DNA of 64,000 nucleotides from Gnetum montanum (GCA_015680685.1 MNCI01036469.1:707555-771554), one strand, 5' to 3'; shown: positions 33,540 through 45,745, counted from the stretch's first letter. Notes: generated by a model from the sequence alone, not told the origin. Translations and numbers: made by a program.

Positions 33540-34628
33540 GAGAGGAATTTGAAAAACTTCCCCTATGTGAACAATTATAAATGATGTTGATTAGCATAGG
33601 GGGGTCACGTATATATATTTTCATTGAAGTTAGGGCACTTAGAGAATGTACCGAATTTTTAATATTTTTTTGAAATTAAATGATGTAAACTAAGGACATC
33701 TAGACGATTGTTAAAGGGTTCTAGGGTAATTCAATTAGTTCTTAAGGCACGAAAATTATGATGGTATGGAATTTATCAATAAGGACCTCAGATGGTAGAG
33801 AAAAAGGCTATGTGAGGGTTCATAGGAACGTTGAATCGGAGGGATAGTAATAAGGGAAAGAAAATCATTGGCAATATGCTAAGGGTAATAAATGGTGTGT
33901 GGAAGATGGGTCATGAGTGAAAATTACAAAAATTACGCAAGTGGGTCCTCCCCAAAGTAGGTTCCAACCTTTAATGCCCTTGCGTAACCAAACTTAAAAG
34001 TGTCCGTGGGCACTCAAAGGGTTAAATATAATCCACACTGATTCCACAAAACACACACATGTAAATATCACTAGAATGAGGTAAGAATTCTATGCTATAC
34101 AAGACACGAGCTACAATTACATGAACAACAAGATGAGATGGAATATAGAAGGGATTGTAGAGATTGGGACATGAGGTAACTAAGCCAGGGCACAATGAAT
34201 CCTACGTGTAAAGCATGATTAATGTGTCATTAACCCATCGTTCCAAGATCAGGACCAAGTTCATTTCTCCGATGAGTGACACTGCATTGTTTCATCCCAT
34301 GATGAGCGACTATGAGAGTACCATTACAACAAGGCATACGATCACTTGGCATTTTTTTCAAGGGAGGAGTGATTTTTGTTTTGTGTCACTTTTCTTTTCA
34401 TTTTTTCTCTTTTTTTTATTGATGAATCCAGAGAAGCCACCAACCTTCAGGTATGGATGCATGTCTTTCTAGTGGAACCCTCTAGAACAACATTAGATTT
34501 TTAAGTTTCTTTTGATTACTCTTACTCTTATTTTTCGTTAGATCTACAAGGATCTTAGTACAACCACATTGCATGACAACTCCCACAGACATCACGAAAG
34601 AGAATCCGCAAGTTCCCTTGATGTCACA
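33540..34628 (-). other. Element C non-coding spacer
   Basis: Aligns by eye with the A and B spacers (AGTGGGTCCTCCCC near 33940; TGTTTCATCCCATGATGA near 34289). A run of T and C is at 34370-34420. Confidence 0.55.
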
Positions 34629-35037
34629 NNNNNNNNNNNNNNNNNNNNNNNNNNNNNNNNNNNNNNNNNNNNNNNNNNNNNNNNNNNNNNNNNNNNNNNN
34701 NNNNNNNNNNNNNNNNNNNNNNNNNNNNNNNNNNNNNNNNNNNNNNNNNNNNNNNNNNNNNNNNNNNNNNNNNNNNNNNNNNNNNNNNNNNNNNNNNNNN
34801 NNNNNNNNNNNNNNNNNNNNNNNNNNNNNNNNNNNNNNNNNNNNNNNNNNNNNNNNNNNNNNNNNNNNNNNNNNNNNNNNNNNNNNNNNNNNNNNNNNNN
34901 NNNNNNNNNNNNNNNNNNNNNNNNNNNNNNNNNNNNNNNNNNNNNNNNNNNNNNNNNNNNNNNNNNNNNNNNNNNNNNNNNNNNNNNNNNNNNNNNNNNN
35001 NNNNNNNNNNNNNNNNNNNNNNNNNNNNNNNNNNNNN
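34629..35037. other. Assembly gap
   Basis: 409 unknown bases inside element C, between gag and spacer. Any pol remnant of C could only lie here, and the gap as drawn is too short for a full pol. Confidence 0.95.
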
Positions 35038-35099
35038 AAAATGAAAAATATTTATTAATCTTGCTTGTTATTAAAATGGGGGATATCCCCCATAACTAA

Positions 35100-37052
35100 A
35101 TGGTTGGGCATGGCAAGGATTCATAAATGAAAGATGAGGATCCTTGTATATCGGAAACATTGAAACTTGGTCATACTTACCCCATTGGGGTTCACACACT
35201 TGATTATAGTAAATAGAGTAGGGAAATTTATGAGATGTGGTTCCTAGATAAAGAGTTGACCCACTATGATATCTAGGACCATAAGATGGTATGCAAGGAT
35301 TAGGATGTCGTCCTCCATGGCTGTGTTCATTGGGCCATATGGTTGTTGGAGTGTTACTTGGTGGCCTTGATGATGTGACATGAGGCGTTGGATTCGAAGG
35401 GAAGGGTGCACCACAGTGTTGGACTTGTGTTGAGTTAGAGAATTCAGTGGCCTTGGAATTGTGTTGTCCCTTATTACGGTCATGTTTAAAGAAGGGATGC
35501 TTTTGATGTTGAGGAGGCCTCTCACTGTTGTTGGCAATAGTAGCACAAGTAACATTCGTGGGTTGTTGCTATGGTGCAGACACTTTAGGAAAAGTTGGTA
35601 GCGATGTAGAAGGAGGGAAAGGATGAGAATGTTGAAATTGAGGAAAAGTGTAAGGTCAACAAGGTGGTGGTTGTGTTGAGGATATGGGTTGATAGTATTG
35701 AGGAGAATGATAATGCGGCGAGATAGAGTATGTTGGCCTAGCTGGGGAAATAGGATGTTGAACTAGATAAGCATTTAGATTCAGATGATACGAAGGGTGC
35801 CTCTAGTTTAGGGTTGGCTTCCCCCACAACTGGGATTATTGCCACTATGATCAAACATAGTATCTCTGCACGAACTCTGGGTGTAACATGTTTCCCCAAT
35901 GCTCATATAAATGTAACAAGATTGGGCATTGACCCTTGGGGTGATTGTATAGGCAAATGTTGCATTCATTTGTATGATCAGTAGTTGAGCTCTTCTCTTC
36001 TTCATTCCTTCTTTTCGAATGTCTAATGACATTTTGTCTTGCTTCTTGGGTTGTTAAAACTCTATCTCCAATAATATCAATATATTCTCCACACTTTTTA
36101 TGCATCCATTCCAACATCTTATTAATCTTTGCCTCAAGTTCCTCTAATGATTGTGGTTCTGGCAAAGATGGTTTTTCCTCGAGATTGGTTGATTTCTCCT
36201 TTTTTGATTATGGACCTTTGTTAAGTTGAGATTTTGGTCCCGTTGATGTTTTTCAACACTCTCCCATCTAGCCATTTCTCCTTCCTCTTTTGCTACCTGC
36301 TTAATAAGCTCTTGGACTTGATGGGTTCGTAGTTCGTATAGTTGACCTTGGGCATACATCCCTAGGGTTTCTCTTATTGCAACATGAAGCCCATCAATGA
36401 TATGATACATTAGCCTTTCCTTGGAGAACTCATGGCCTGGACAGTTGTTTAAAAGTGCATAATATCTTTCTAAGGCCATGTCCAAGGGTTCATGTTGTGC
36501 TTGTTTCCACTCTTGGATTTGTTTCCTCAAGGCTGACACTCTTGCGTAGGTTTGATATCTTTCATTAAAGAGTTCTACCATTGTTGGCAACCATCGTATT
36601 GAATTTGGTTTTAATGATCTATACCATACATTTGCTTGGCCAACAAGTGTCATAGGGAAGAGCTTGAGTTTTTTCCAACCATTATCAATGTTGTTCCATG
36701 TACAGGCATCGTAGAAGGCTTGTAAATGTTGTTGTGGATCTAAGTCATAGCCTCTTGATAAGTTGGGAAAGTTGTTTAAATCGAGCTTGGGTAGGCAACT
36801 CTCTTTACGATGCCTACAGGAAATTTGAATAGCCTCTTGTATTTGCGTTAGGCTTGTAGTGGCTAGTAGGGGTTCATCGTCATCTTGTAAGTTATGCTTT
36901 CATGTGTTGGGACGATTTTGCCTTCGTTTATGTTTATAAGAAACTCCCACTTCAGATTGCGTACTCCAATCTTTATTGTCATATAATTTGTTGGTTCTCC
37001 AATGAACTGCCTCACTAGATGTGGCATTATTATAATCTTGTAGGAGAGGCAT
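35100..37052 (-). pseudogene. Element C gag, best preserved gag of this family
   Basis: The ATG at 37052 (MPLLQDYNNATSSE) starts gag. The N-terminal part contains DDDEPLLATTSLTQIQEA. The retrotransposon gag domain runs through 36653-36144 (MTLVGQANVWYRSLKPNS, then ALERYYALLNNCPGHEF). A one-step frame change near 36150 leads to 36165-35851, with CNICLYNHPKGQC, a zinc-knuckle-like CX2CX3HX4C. A Pro/Gln-rich tail follows. A TGA near 36900 fits CGA to TGA decay. The domain would assemble particles and package RNA. Among A, B and C this copy has the fewest lesions. Confidence 0.75.
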
Positions 37053-37174
37053 GGTTGTGAAATTGTGTGTGAATTTATATGTTAATTTTTATAATTATTT
37101 CTTCATAAAATATATAACATTAATTCCTATACAATGACCTTGTATGATATAACTAGTCTACATAACTAGCACCG

Positions 37175-37192
37175 TCCCTGAAAATGGCGCCA
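37175..37192 (-). promoter_or_regulatory. Primer binding site of element C
   Basis: TGGCGCCATTTTCAGGGA on the minus strand is a tRNA-Asp-type primer site one base from the LTR end. Confidence 0.8.
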
Positions 37193-37193
37193 A

Positions 37194-38050
37194 TGATGAG
37201 TGGCGAGGTACCCCTACACTCAACCATATGAATACAAGTGTTTCACGCATGATCTAGTCAAAACTCCGCAGACGGTCTAGTTGTGGTATCAAGATAGTTA
37301 CCCTTAGGTCATAGTTTGCTATCTTTCCATTTGGACTAGTGTTAACTTTGTCGCGTATGGTTTAGTCTAGAAGGAGATGTATGATGCGTTCCTATATTAC
37401 TGCTACTCCTGAATACAATGGGAAATGATATTAACTAAGCTAAGAGAGAGAGGGTGAGAGAGAATCTAAGATAGCCTAAGTGTGGTGAGCATCCATTCCT
37501 TAATCATTTGTACACATCTTGGACTTCGTGCATGACTACCACTGGGATTACCAAGCACAGATCCTAGGTACGCTACTAGGTTACCAAGTAGTCACACTTA
37601 AATGCTCATAATCAAGTCATACTCATTCCGCATTTAACAAGAGTTTAGGGTGAAGGGATAATAACTAATAAAGTAGTAAATAAAAATTAAATAAATAATT
37701 AAGCTAAGTGGGTGCTGCAATGATGAAGTAATCTCGATCTCTATTTCTGGTCATGTGCATGTCCAAGTACGTCATACTCGAATAAGGATGCCATACAATT
37801 AGAATCACCACACTGTGGGCATACACTTGGAGAGAAGGGTTAAGAGAAGAACTACTTAAAATTAAATACTTAAACTAAGAACTGAAAAACTTCTTATCGG
37901 ATCTGTCTACCTCTTATTTATAGATGAGGAGACAGGCTACGATATCATGTATGTGATATTACGGCTAGGCTGCAATATCGCGTACGTGATATCATGGTTG
38001 CTGCAATATCACAACTGTGATATCACAGCTATCAAATTCATGACTCATCA
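37194..38050 (-). mobile_element. 5' LTR of element C
   Basis: TGATGAG at the left and CTCATCA at the right are intact. The right end carries palindromic GATATC motifs (about 37925-38030), partly decayed from the GCGATATCGC form seen at 1080-1185. A TATA box on the minus strand is near 37921 (TATAAATAAGAGG). Confidence 0.85.
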
Positions 38051-38936
38051 ATGGTCATATCAATCATGAGTTCTTTGTTCTTCCCTATCATGGTCTCTAT
38101 TCCATTGTCTCCTTCAATCAGAGTTTACCAACAATCATGATGATGAAGATGAAGTAGTAGGAGTATAGTGTCTACTAGTCCTCCTGCCGTGACTCTAATA
38201 TTCTTCCTTTTTGGATCTAGTAGAAACTCTTGGCCTTGAGTGTTACTTGTATTTGGATTTTGTTACTTCTCTCTTGGTTGTTCCTACCAAGGCCAAATAT
38301 AAATGCAATTTGATAGGTATTTCCAATTGAATGATTGGCATTTGGAAGTGAACTTCATGATCCTAGTGGAGTCTCTCAACTACAAACACATCTCCATCAA
38401 ATTCTTCCAAAACTATTAGAGAGTTGATTTGCTTCCCTTTATTGTGAGCATTTTTAATTTCCATTGTAGCATCTCTCTGCATCTACTCATTTTTAGGTTG
38501 ATAGGGCCTTTTCATGTGTTTGGTCACATGGTACCCTTCTTGTGCATTACTCAGATTCATTTCCTTGAGAGCTGTTTGAAGCATGATGGGTGCTGAATGC
38601 TCTAGAGGCAAAAAAATATTCCCCTATAGGCTTCTCCACCTTAGCTACCTATGTTGGTGAAAAATGAATTTAAAATCAGGATAGTAGAAATTAGTATGAG
38701 CATATGAGATTCTTGCTTGCATTGGCATACTTCATTCTTCATCATTATCCATTCTGTCATTGCCCCATTTTACCTCTTTGGTAGGTGATAGTTGATCTTT
38801 TATTGAAGCCCTATTGTGAGTATGACACTTGTTAATTGTATGTGTTTATTAGAATTATTTAAAGTTTAGAAAGATTAACTTTCGATTCTTGCTACAACAA
38901 ACTTTGTGAAAGTAATTACCCATAACACATTGACTA
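38051..38936 (-). other. Element B leader
   Basis: Region between the B primer site and the point where element C inserted. It is decayed, and I identified no conserved protein motif. Confidence 0.45.
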
Positions 38937-38954
38937 TCCCTGGAAACGATGCCA
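38937..38954 (-). promoter_or_regulatory. Primer binding site of element B
   Basis: TGGCATCGTTTCCAGGGA on the minus strand is a degenerate tRNA-Asp primer site next to the 5' LTR. Confidence 0.75.
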
Positions 38955-38955
38955 A

Positions 38956-39822
38956 TGATGAGCAGTGGAGCAATCCAATATCCAACCATACAAGTCACAA
39001 GTGTCCACACATGAATTGATCATTATCTATGGATGAATAATGTTGATATGCTAGTAATTAATTTGAGTTCGTAATCATTGTCTTCTCACTCCAAGCTAGT
39101 GAAGTCTAAGTGTATGATTTAACTTGTAGTGAGGCATATGATAGGTGATGTTGTTGGCTGGTTACACTCCTAAGTGTAAACATGATGAATGGAAAATTAA
39201 ATGCTAAATCTAACTAATGATATAAACATTCCTAATTTTTCAAACACATCTTAAGCTTATGTGATTGTCACTAAGATTACCAAGTATCATGCTACTAAGC
39301 AAACCAAGTGATAATACTACTAGTATTACCAAACGATCACACTTAATGTTCGAAATCAGTTGTATGCATTCCGCTTACTATTAACAAGTAAAAAATAAAG
39401 TGCTTGGAAAATTAAAAGATTATGCTAGGAAATCAATAAACATTATGCTAAGTAAAAATAGTAAGCTAAGGGAATGTTGCAATGATGGGAAATAGTTTTG
39501 ATCTTTATTTCTAGTCACAACTTGTGCCCAAGTACAAATTGCTTGAACAAAGATACTGTTCAACTATAACACATCACAGTGTAGGAATTCACTTTTCTAA
39601 TTGCTAAGTCTAAGTTCAAGAAATAAAATTGCAAGAATTTGGTTACAATGGAAATGAAAAGTTAGAAAATTATGCATCTAAGTGTTGTATTTATAGGGTC
39701 ACACACATCTTGAGACATTGTACCAACAATGACATAACATGTGCTATGACATCATATTAATGACATCGTTGATATGATATCGTTGCTATGATATTACAAT
39801 GCATCAATATTTGGATTTCTCA
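38956..39822 (-). mobile_element. 5' LTR of element B
   Basis: Starts TGATGAG and ends TTTCTCA. It aligns along its length with 24447-25348 (shared GGAGCAAT, CCAACCATACAAGTCAC, TTGATCTTTATTT). CTTGT follows at 39823-39827 as the target duplication. Confidence 0.85.
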
Positions 39823-40730
39823 CTTGTGTATGGAGATCCCTCATCTCTTGCACAAAATCAGCAATAAGTTGAGCTTCATCATCAAAGCTCTTCAAAGTGT
39901 CCACCATCTTTGGACCAAATACATAGTTTACCTCAAATAGGATTTTGTCAATAACAACATAAAAAGCATTATTGTATGAAAACTCAAGATGACACAACAA
40001 GGCTTTCCACCTATTTTATTGTCCATTACTTAAAAAATATTAATATGATTAACAAGGATTTATTCATCACCTTTTTTTGGCCATTAGAGTATGCATTATA
40101 TGAATTAGAAATATTTAACTTTGTCCCTAAAATGTTTCAAAGGAACCTCCAAAAGTGACATGTGAATTTGGAGTCTCTATCATTAACAATATTCAAAGGA
40201 ATTTTATGCAACTTTACTACATGCTAGAAAAATAAATTTGCAACATGAGAAGCATCACTCATCTTCTTACATGGAATGAAATATGCCATCTTGGAGAGCC
40301 TATCAACAATAACAAAAATTGCATTGTTTTCATTTTTTCTTTTTGGAATAGCACTCACAAAATACATAGACATACTTTACATGAATCCTTGGGAATTAGT
40401 AAAGGCATATAATGTCTATCCACTCATTACCTCCTTTGAACTTCTAATAAGTTAAATACTCCATAAATTTGGAAACTTCTATTGCCATACTAGGCTATCG
40501 ATAAGTTCCAATGTTCTATCCTGCACTTGTGACCTATCATACTACTATGATGCTTTTCAAACAAAATATTTTCTCTAAAATCACAATTAGGAGCACATAC
40601 CTTTTTTTAAAAATAATAGTTCATCTTGAATATGATAGTCCTTTCATTGGCCTATCTTATTTAAGAATGGATCTTTGAAGTATTTTATATAGCCCTCAAC
40701 TATATTTTTCTAAAAACAAAGCTTGAGTTA
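39823..40730 (-). pseudogene. Element F integrase (chromovirus-like Gypsy), split by B
   Basis: On the minus strand this reads as the zinc-binding and core parts of a different Gypsy lineage: QVQDRTLELIDSL, then IFVIVDRLSKMAYFIPCKK, MSDASHVANLFF, IPLNIVNDRDSKFTCHFW and LCHLEFSYNNAF. Such words are typical of chromovirus-group integrases. The frame is broken in many places and the HPQTDGQTE region is degraded. Its continuation is at 24395-24446. The left end carries CTTGT, the right copy of the B target duplication. Confidence 0.75.
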
Positions 40731-41995
40731 TTTAATAAAGGGAAAAATCAAGTGTCTTCAACTAAGTGGAAGATCATCTCAATGTTATTTTCTTTTCCAT
40801 GTAAATTCTAAAGGTTCAATTTCATTTAAAGCTAAAAAATGAGCTTCTCTTGATAAGATCTCACAAAACGAGTGCTTAAATGTTCTGAGTTATCAAGAAT
40901 TTATGAACGTTACTAAAAAGGATTTAAAAATTTCTTCAATATATAAACTTAATTCCATATTTATATTTTCATTCAAGAAGTTTAAACATAAATAATCATA
41001 TAGTTAACATTGAACAATAGTTGTTTAGTATTCAAAGTTAACATTCATCATTAGAAGAGTTAAAGCTAAATGCTAGAAGATTTGATGTTGGATATTAATA
41101 GAGTTAATACTAGATTTTTAAAAGAGTTAGTACTAGATGTTGACAAAGTAATGATTACATAACGTAGAATATTAACTTTGGTGTCAAATCTTAAACCTAA
41201 TATTTTTTAAGTTTTGAACCAAATTCTAAATTTCTTAGGAAAGGATGAGAAGAAAACATGATATATCCTTGATCAAAGATGAGATTTGATACTAAATAAA
41301 TGAATTTTGGGCATGAGAAATTATGTTGAATTACAATGTTAGATTACTTTTGGAGATGATGGAGATTAGTGAGAAATGATTGATGAAGTTGATAACAATG
41401 TTTTTTTTTATCCTCAAACATTATTTTCTTAATAAAACTAAGTGTAATATCACCACTTTAAAGAGAGCTACATGACATCACTTTGAACCCCAAAAATCAC
41501 CAAGTATTCCAAAGTAAACTCAAAAGGAATTATGCCTTAATGATGATAAATCCCATAAGTATACCAAGAGTGCATAACACACATTAGTCTAATGGGTAAG
41601 AGTGTAATAATAATAGCAACAATACTAATACTAGTTTAGTTGTATATTTATGATATATATCTATTATTCAACAAAGAGATTTTTTTTTTGTTTTTCAAAT
41701 TAATGAAATATTATAATTGATTTTCATGTTTTAAAAAGATAAAATCAATGTTAAATAATTCTTGCTATGGTATTTGCTGGTCCTTATATTTTGTATTGGC
41801 AATTGGTCAAGTAATTACATACTCAAAATGATTCACATAAAAAAGTTCATATTTTGGCCAAGTGTGGCTAAGCCATTACATGCCTATAATAATTGTCATG
41901 AAAAAGTTCCTCTTGACTTTATGTTATGATAATAATTATTTATTTTTCATGATAAAGCTATTGTTAGTATTTTATAATAATATGTTAAATCAATA
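40731..41995. other. Unassigned AT-rich sequence
   Basis: Very AT-rich, without a clear coding or structural signal. It may contain the older, unreadable upstream part of element F. Two A/T runs occur near 41400 and 41681. Confidence 0.3.
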
Positions 41996-42004
41996 TCTTT
42001 GTTA

Positions 42005-42068
42005 GAATTAAACTTGTAATTTACACATCATAAGCCACATGTTCTAACCAATTAAGCAATACCTTACA
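42005..42068 (-). pseudogene. tRNA-like relic or SINE head
   Basis: On the minus strand TTGCTTAATTGGTTAGAACA resembles a tRNA D arm and A box, and AAGTTTAATTCTA resembles a decayed B box. The cloverleaf is not complete, so this is a relic and not a working gene. Confidence 0.35.
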
Positions 42069-42139
42069 GATAAAATAAAAATGAGAAGTAGCTTAATTAG
42101 TTAATTCATTGTCTATTTGGATCATAGTTAAGGATTCAA

Positions 42140-42280
42140 AACAATGAGATGTTAGCCTAGTGGTATGGGTTTTGCTTGGTAATGCTAGGTCATAGGGTCA
42201 ATTCTACTAGGTAGCATTGAGTTATAAACTTGTATAAATCTTAGGGTGTACATATGTTTCAATTATTTCAAGTTCCAACA
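42140..42280 (+). mobile_element. Possible tRNA-derived SINE, copy 2
   Basis: A-box-like TTAGCCTAGTGGTATGGG (from about 42151), B-box-like AGGTCATAGGGTCAATTC (about 42187-42204) and tail TTAGGGTGTACATATG (about 42241) occur in the same order as in 6305-6490. Confidence 0.45.
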
Positions 42281-44282
42281 TCCCTATACTTAAGGAACCT
42301 ATTTGGTTGTATGTTTTGGGATCACATATAATCATATAGGTTTGGTTATGAATCCTATAAGCTAAATCCTACTTCTTTTATGAATGCAAAGATTTTTGTT
42401 GATTCTCAAAATGCATATTCACAAGCTTATAAGAAAATGTTGTAATGCCTTCTTTAGTGATGTTGATGTAACTAAGACACATGATTGTATTCTTGATGAT
42501 GTATATGAGTCATTAGTTACTGATCTTTCATCACAATATGTGTTCATTCAATTTGTTCTACCTATTGAGCTAAGTAATGCTTCAATGATGTAATGTACCT
42601 TAGATATAAGGTCTTTTATACATAAGCATGTAGTATTGATCATTAATAAGTGGGCTCTAGACTTTGATGTTTAATCTAAGAATATGCTAAATGTTCATGT
42701 TTTATTGAGTTATATAATCTTTTGTTAATTTTTAAAAAAGTTGAGCAGGAAATTGTTAGTATTCTCAAACTTATTGTATCGACTTCTTTGATTCACCTTT
42801 AAAACTATATGTAGTTTTAACATTGTTCTATGTGAGATTGAGCATCAAACTCCTTAAAGATATCATCACAAGATATATTATTAGCTCCCAAAAGTTCCTA
42901 GAGGTTATTTGGATTCATAATCCAACTTATGAACTTCATTTTTTGTGACCTTGGAAAAAATATAAAATCAAAATATTTTAAGTATTGGAGGAGAGGAAAA
43001 TTTTGAATCAATTTTCCTTCAACACCATAAGACAAGATGCCCGAAATAGCTTTGTAAGACTCATTTCTGGCCTTCATAGACCTCCAAGGATCATTTAGAA
43101 TCATATTTCCAAGTTTTTGACTTCAATTTTGGCAACTTTAAAAAATTTTGGGAAAATGTTGAAATTTTTTCAAAGTGTTACTAATGTTGATGCTAATGCC
43201 AACAACAACGTCAACATTAGTGCCAAGAACACCATCATTAGCACTTCTAAATCTAGTTGAAATTACATTTTGACATGCATAACCAATTCCCAAGGTTAGG
43301 AGAATTCATCAACAACAATTTCAACATTCAAGACTTCCAAAATTAGCATATTTTAATAAGTTTTTTTGAAACTTAGAAATTTGACATTTTTTCTAAGTTT
43401 GGAACATTGACATCTCTAAGTCACCTCATGCATCCAATTCATAGTGTTTCATGAGCGGCTTGGCATTCAAAAACCATCATATTCAAACTCATTTCAAGGT
43501 TAGTTTTGGCATCTTAAGAGAGAACTTTTGATCGAGAAAATTGCTAAAATTTTTTCTAATGCTAGCCTAATGCAAGCTTTAGCATTGCTAAACTTTGTAT
43601 TGTTCTTCTAATCATCATTTTGTAACATTTTCAAGCCTCCCAAGGTATTCAACTTCATTTTAGCAACCTACAACATTGTAATGATCTCATAACATTTTCA
43701 AGCCTCCCAAGGTACTCAACTTCATTTTAGCAACCTACAAGATTGTAATGATCTCATGCCACTAGCATTATCAAGCCATATGAGTAGTGAGCCTATAGGT
43801 AATCATCTTTTTTTTCCCCTTAAAATTAATTAGGACTTCGGGTTTTGTGTGTCTGAGAATCCAAAGGGATGTGTACCAAAGCTTTCTAAACCCTCTCTTA
43901 TAACCTTTGACTTTAATCAAAAGTAATTGTACTCGATGCCATACCAGTTGGTTGGTTTTATGCCTATTGCCCATTACATTACATTACAAGACAACCTCTT
44001 CTCAAAGAAGTGTAGGGAAAAAATGCAAAAAGAAAAATCATAATTAAAAATAAAATAAAACAACAAGGTAAAGTTGGAAGCAAAGAAGCCTAAGAGAATA
44101 AGGAAAAAATTGTCAAAAAATCATAATCCAAAACCAAAAATCAATAATAAAAAAATTCAAACAAAATCATAATTGAAAAGAAAAAAAATTTAAAAAATAG
44201 ATAAAATAATAATCAAAGAATTAAAAGAGGCTAATAAAAAAATTGAAAATCCAAGCCTAAGAAGCTAAGGAAAAATACAACT
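42281..44282. other. Unassigned AT-rich sequence
   Basis: A 69-codon frame at 42384-42593 is the only reading frame with a protein-like look, and I do not recognise it. Around 43140-43330 the sequence contains repeated ATTAG/CAACA words. The right end (44030-44280) is strongly A-rich. Confidence 0.3.
43624..43757 (+). repeat. 67-bp tandem duplication
   Basis: Two adjacent copies, starting at 43624 and 43691, of a unit beginning AACATTTTCAAGCCTCCC, with only a few differences between copies. Confidence 0.8.
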
Positions 44283-45290
44283 GATGAACTAAAAGAGTGA
44301 ATTAAAAAGGTACCTACAGATCATGTTATTAATTTGGAACAATCATGGATACAACTGTTAATTTTTGCATATGATGTAGCACTAATAGAAAATTTTAGAA
44401 GAAGGGTTAAAAAAGCAATTTTTCATCAACTACAAAAATTTTGTCAATGTACAAAAATGAAAGTAAATGTTTAAAAAAAACATAAGTTGCTAAGCAAAAA
44501 ATACAATTAATGAACTAGATAAGAAGATTAAAAAGGTACTTGCAGATCATGCTATTAAAGTGGTACAATCATGGATACGACATTTAATCTTTGCAGATGA
44601 TGTAGGACTAATTTTAAAAATAGAATTAAAAGTAATGTTGCATCAACTACAAAAATAAAGGTAAATGTTGAAAAAAACATAAGCTACAGAAAAAATACAA
44701 TTCATGAACTAGAAGAATGGATTAAAGAGGTACCTACAAATCATACTATGAAAGTAGAACAATCATGGATATGACTTAATATTTGCAAATGATATAGCAC
44801 TAATAGAAAATTTAGAAACAAGGTTAAAAGAAATGTTGCATGAACTATAAAATTCTATAAATGTATTAAAATGAAGATGAATGTTGAAAAAAGAAGTGAT
44901 AAATTTTAAAACTAATAAGAAAGATTACACTTTCTGGCTAAATAATAAAAGACTTGAGATTGTGGATCCTTACAAATATTTAGGAGTAGAATGCTCTCAA
45001 AATTATAAGTGGAAGTATTGTATATTACAACTAGTTGCAAATAGATGGAAGGCTTTGTATACAATGAACAAATGTTGCAATCATAATATTTGGACTTAAC
45101 AATTTGAAAATATCTTTTCTCAAATAACTATCCAAACTACAATGCTTTACCGATGTCTTGTTGGGCCCAAATCAAGAATCACCGGAAAAATTGAAAAACT
45201 TTTAAAATAGTTCTTGTTGGAAGAATTTAAGGTAAAAGCTCAAGTCCCATATGCAAGCCTTTTATTGGAAGCTAAATTCTTGTCATTGGA
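44283..45290 (+). pseudogene. LINE reverse-transcriptase relic with triplicated catalytic region
   Basis: Plus-strand pieces encode LIFADDVGL/LIFAYDVALIEN, equivalent to the [FY]ADD active site of non-LTR reverse transcriptases, followed by LHQLQKF and KMKVNV. This block occurs three times, beginning near 44283, 44512 and 44706. The third continues into an open stretch at 44881-45099 (LEIVDPYKYLGVECSQNYKWK), typical of the LINE region just after the catalytic domain. Stop codons and frame changes make it inactive. No ends, tail or target duplication were identified. Confidence 0.7.
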
Positions 45291-45470
45291 AATTGAAATA
45301 ATATATTAGTTCTTAACGGTCTATGCAAGAAATGGAAATTGAAATAATATATTAGTTCTTAACGGTCTATGCAAGAAATGGAAATTGAAATAATATATTA
45401 GTTCTTAACGGTCTATGCAAGAAATGGAAATTGAAATAATATATTAGTTCTTAACGGTCTATGCAAGAAA
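45287..45470 (+). repeat. 46-bp tandem repeat, four copies
   Basis: Units start at 45287, 45333, 45379 and 45425, each containing TTCTTAACGGTCTATGCAAG. The copies are nearly identical, so the expansion is recent or an assembly effect. Confidence 0.9.
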
Positions 45471-45557
45471 TAAAAATAGCTAAACTTGATGAAATGGAAT
45501 ATCTTTATGAAATAATTCCAAAATCATTGAAGCACTAATTAGTAGAGTTAGAATCAT

Positions 45558-45745
45558 TGGAAATATAAAAAAGTTGGTCAACGGTGGAAAATGAAAATAG
45601 GAAAAAGAATCCTAACTTTTAGAAAAAGCTATTTTGCTTGTCCAAACTTGATGCGTTTTCATTTCATTGAAAAATGATTTTTCAAGAAATGAGAGGGCGT
45701 TACACTGCTGCTTCTATTGTGGCAAGGTTCCATTCTATATATATC
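45558..45745 (+). promoter_or_regulatory. Upstream duplicate of the B3 gene promoter
   Basis: This stretch repeats, about 300 bp upstream, the segment that precedes the B3 gene (45858-46055). Shared words include TGGAAATATAAAAAAGTT, CTTGATGC, TTTCATTTCATTG, TTCAAGAAAT and CTGCTTCT, and both copies end in a TATA motif (CTATATATA at 45735-45743 here). Confidence 0.65.

Larger units (their letters stand above)
33530..38050 (-). mobile_element. Element C: truncated Gypsy element nested in B
   Basis: It has a 5' LTR (37194-38050), a primer site (37175-37192), gag (37052 to about 35100), a 409-base gap, and spacer sequence to about 33530. No 3' LTR is present at the left end, so it is truncated there, or the joint with B gag (33480-33530) reflects a deletion. 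ATGGT after 38050 is the likely target duplication. Its LTR is closest to the left-edge LTR at 110-1190. Confidence 0.7.
24447..39822 (-). mobile_element. Element B: pol-less Gypsy element containing element C
   Basis: The boundaries are exact: LTRs at 38956-39822 and 24447-25348, with target duplication CTTGT at 24442-24446 and 39823-39827. On the minus strand the order is 5' LTR, primer site, leader, (element C), gag, protease, spacer, extra ORF, purine tract, 3' LTR. I find no reverse transcriptase, RNase H or integrase. Without C it would be about 10.9 kb. It inserted into the integrase gene of element F. Its internal layout matches element A apart from the protease and the full-length extra ORF. 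Confidence 0.85.

Noticed and set aside
34569-35099. Open frames across the N run
   Set aside because: They consist almost entirely of unknown bases.
41575-41640. Third SINE-like A box (TAGTCTAATGGGTAAGAGTG)
   Set aside because: No B box or shared tail follows at a suitable distance.
42384-42593. 69-codon frame as a gene
   Set aside because: No family likeness, no promoter or splice support, and AT-rich surroundings. It is listed only as part of the intergenic stretch.
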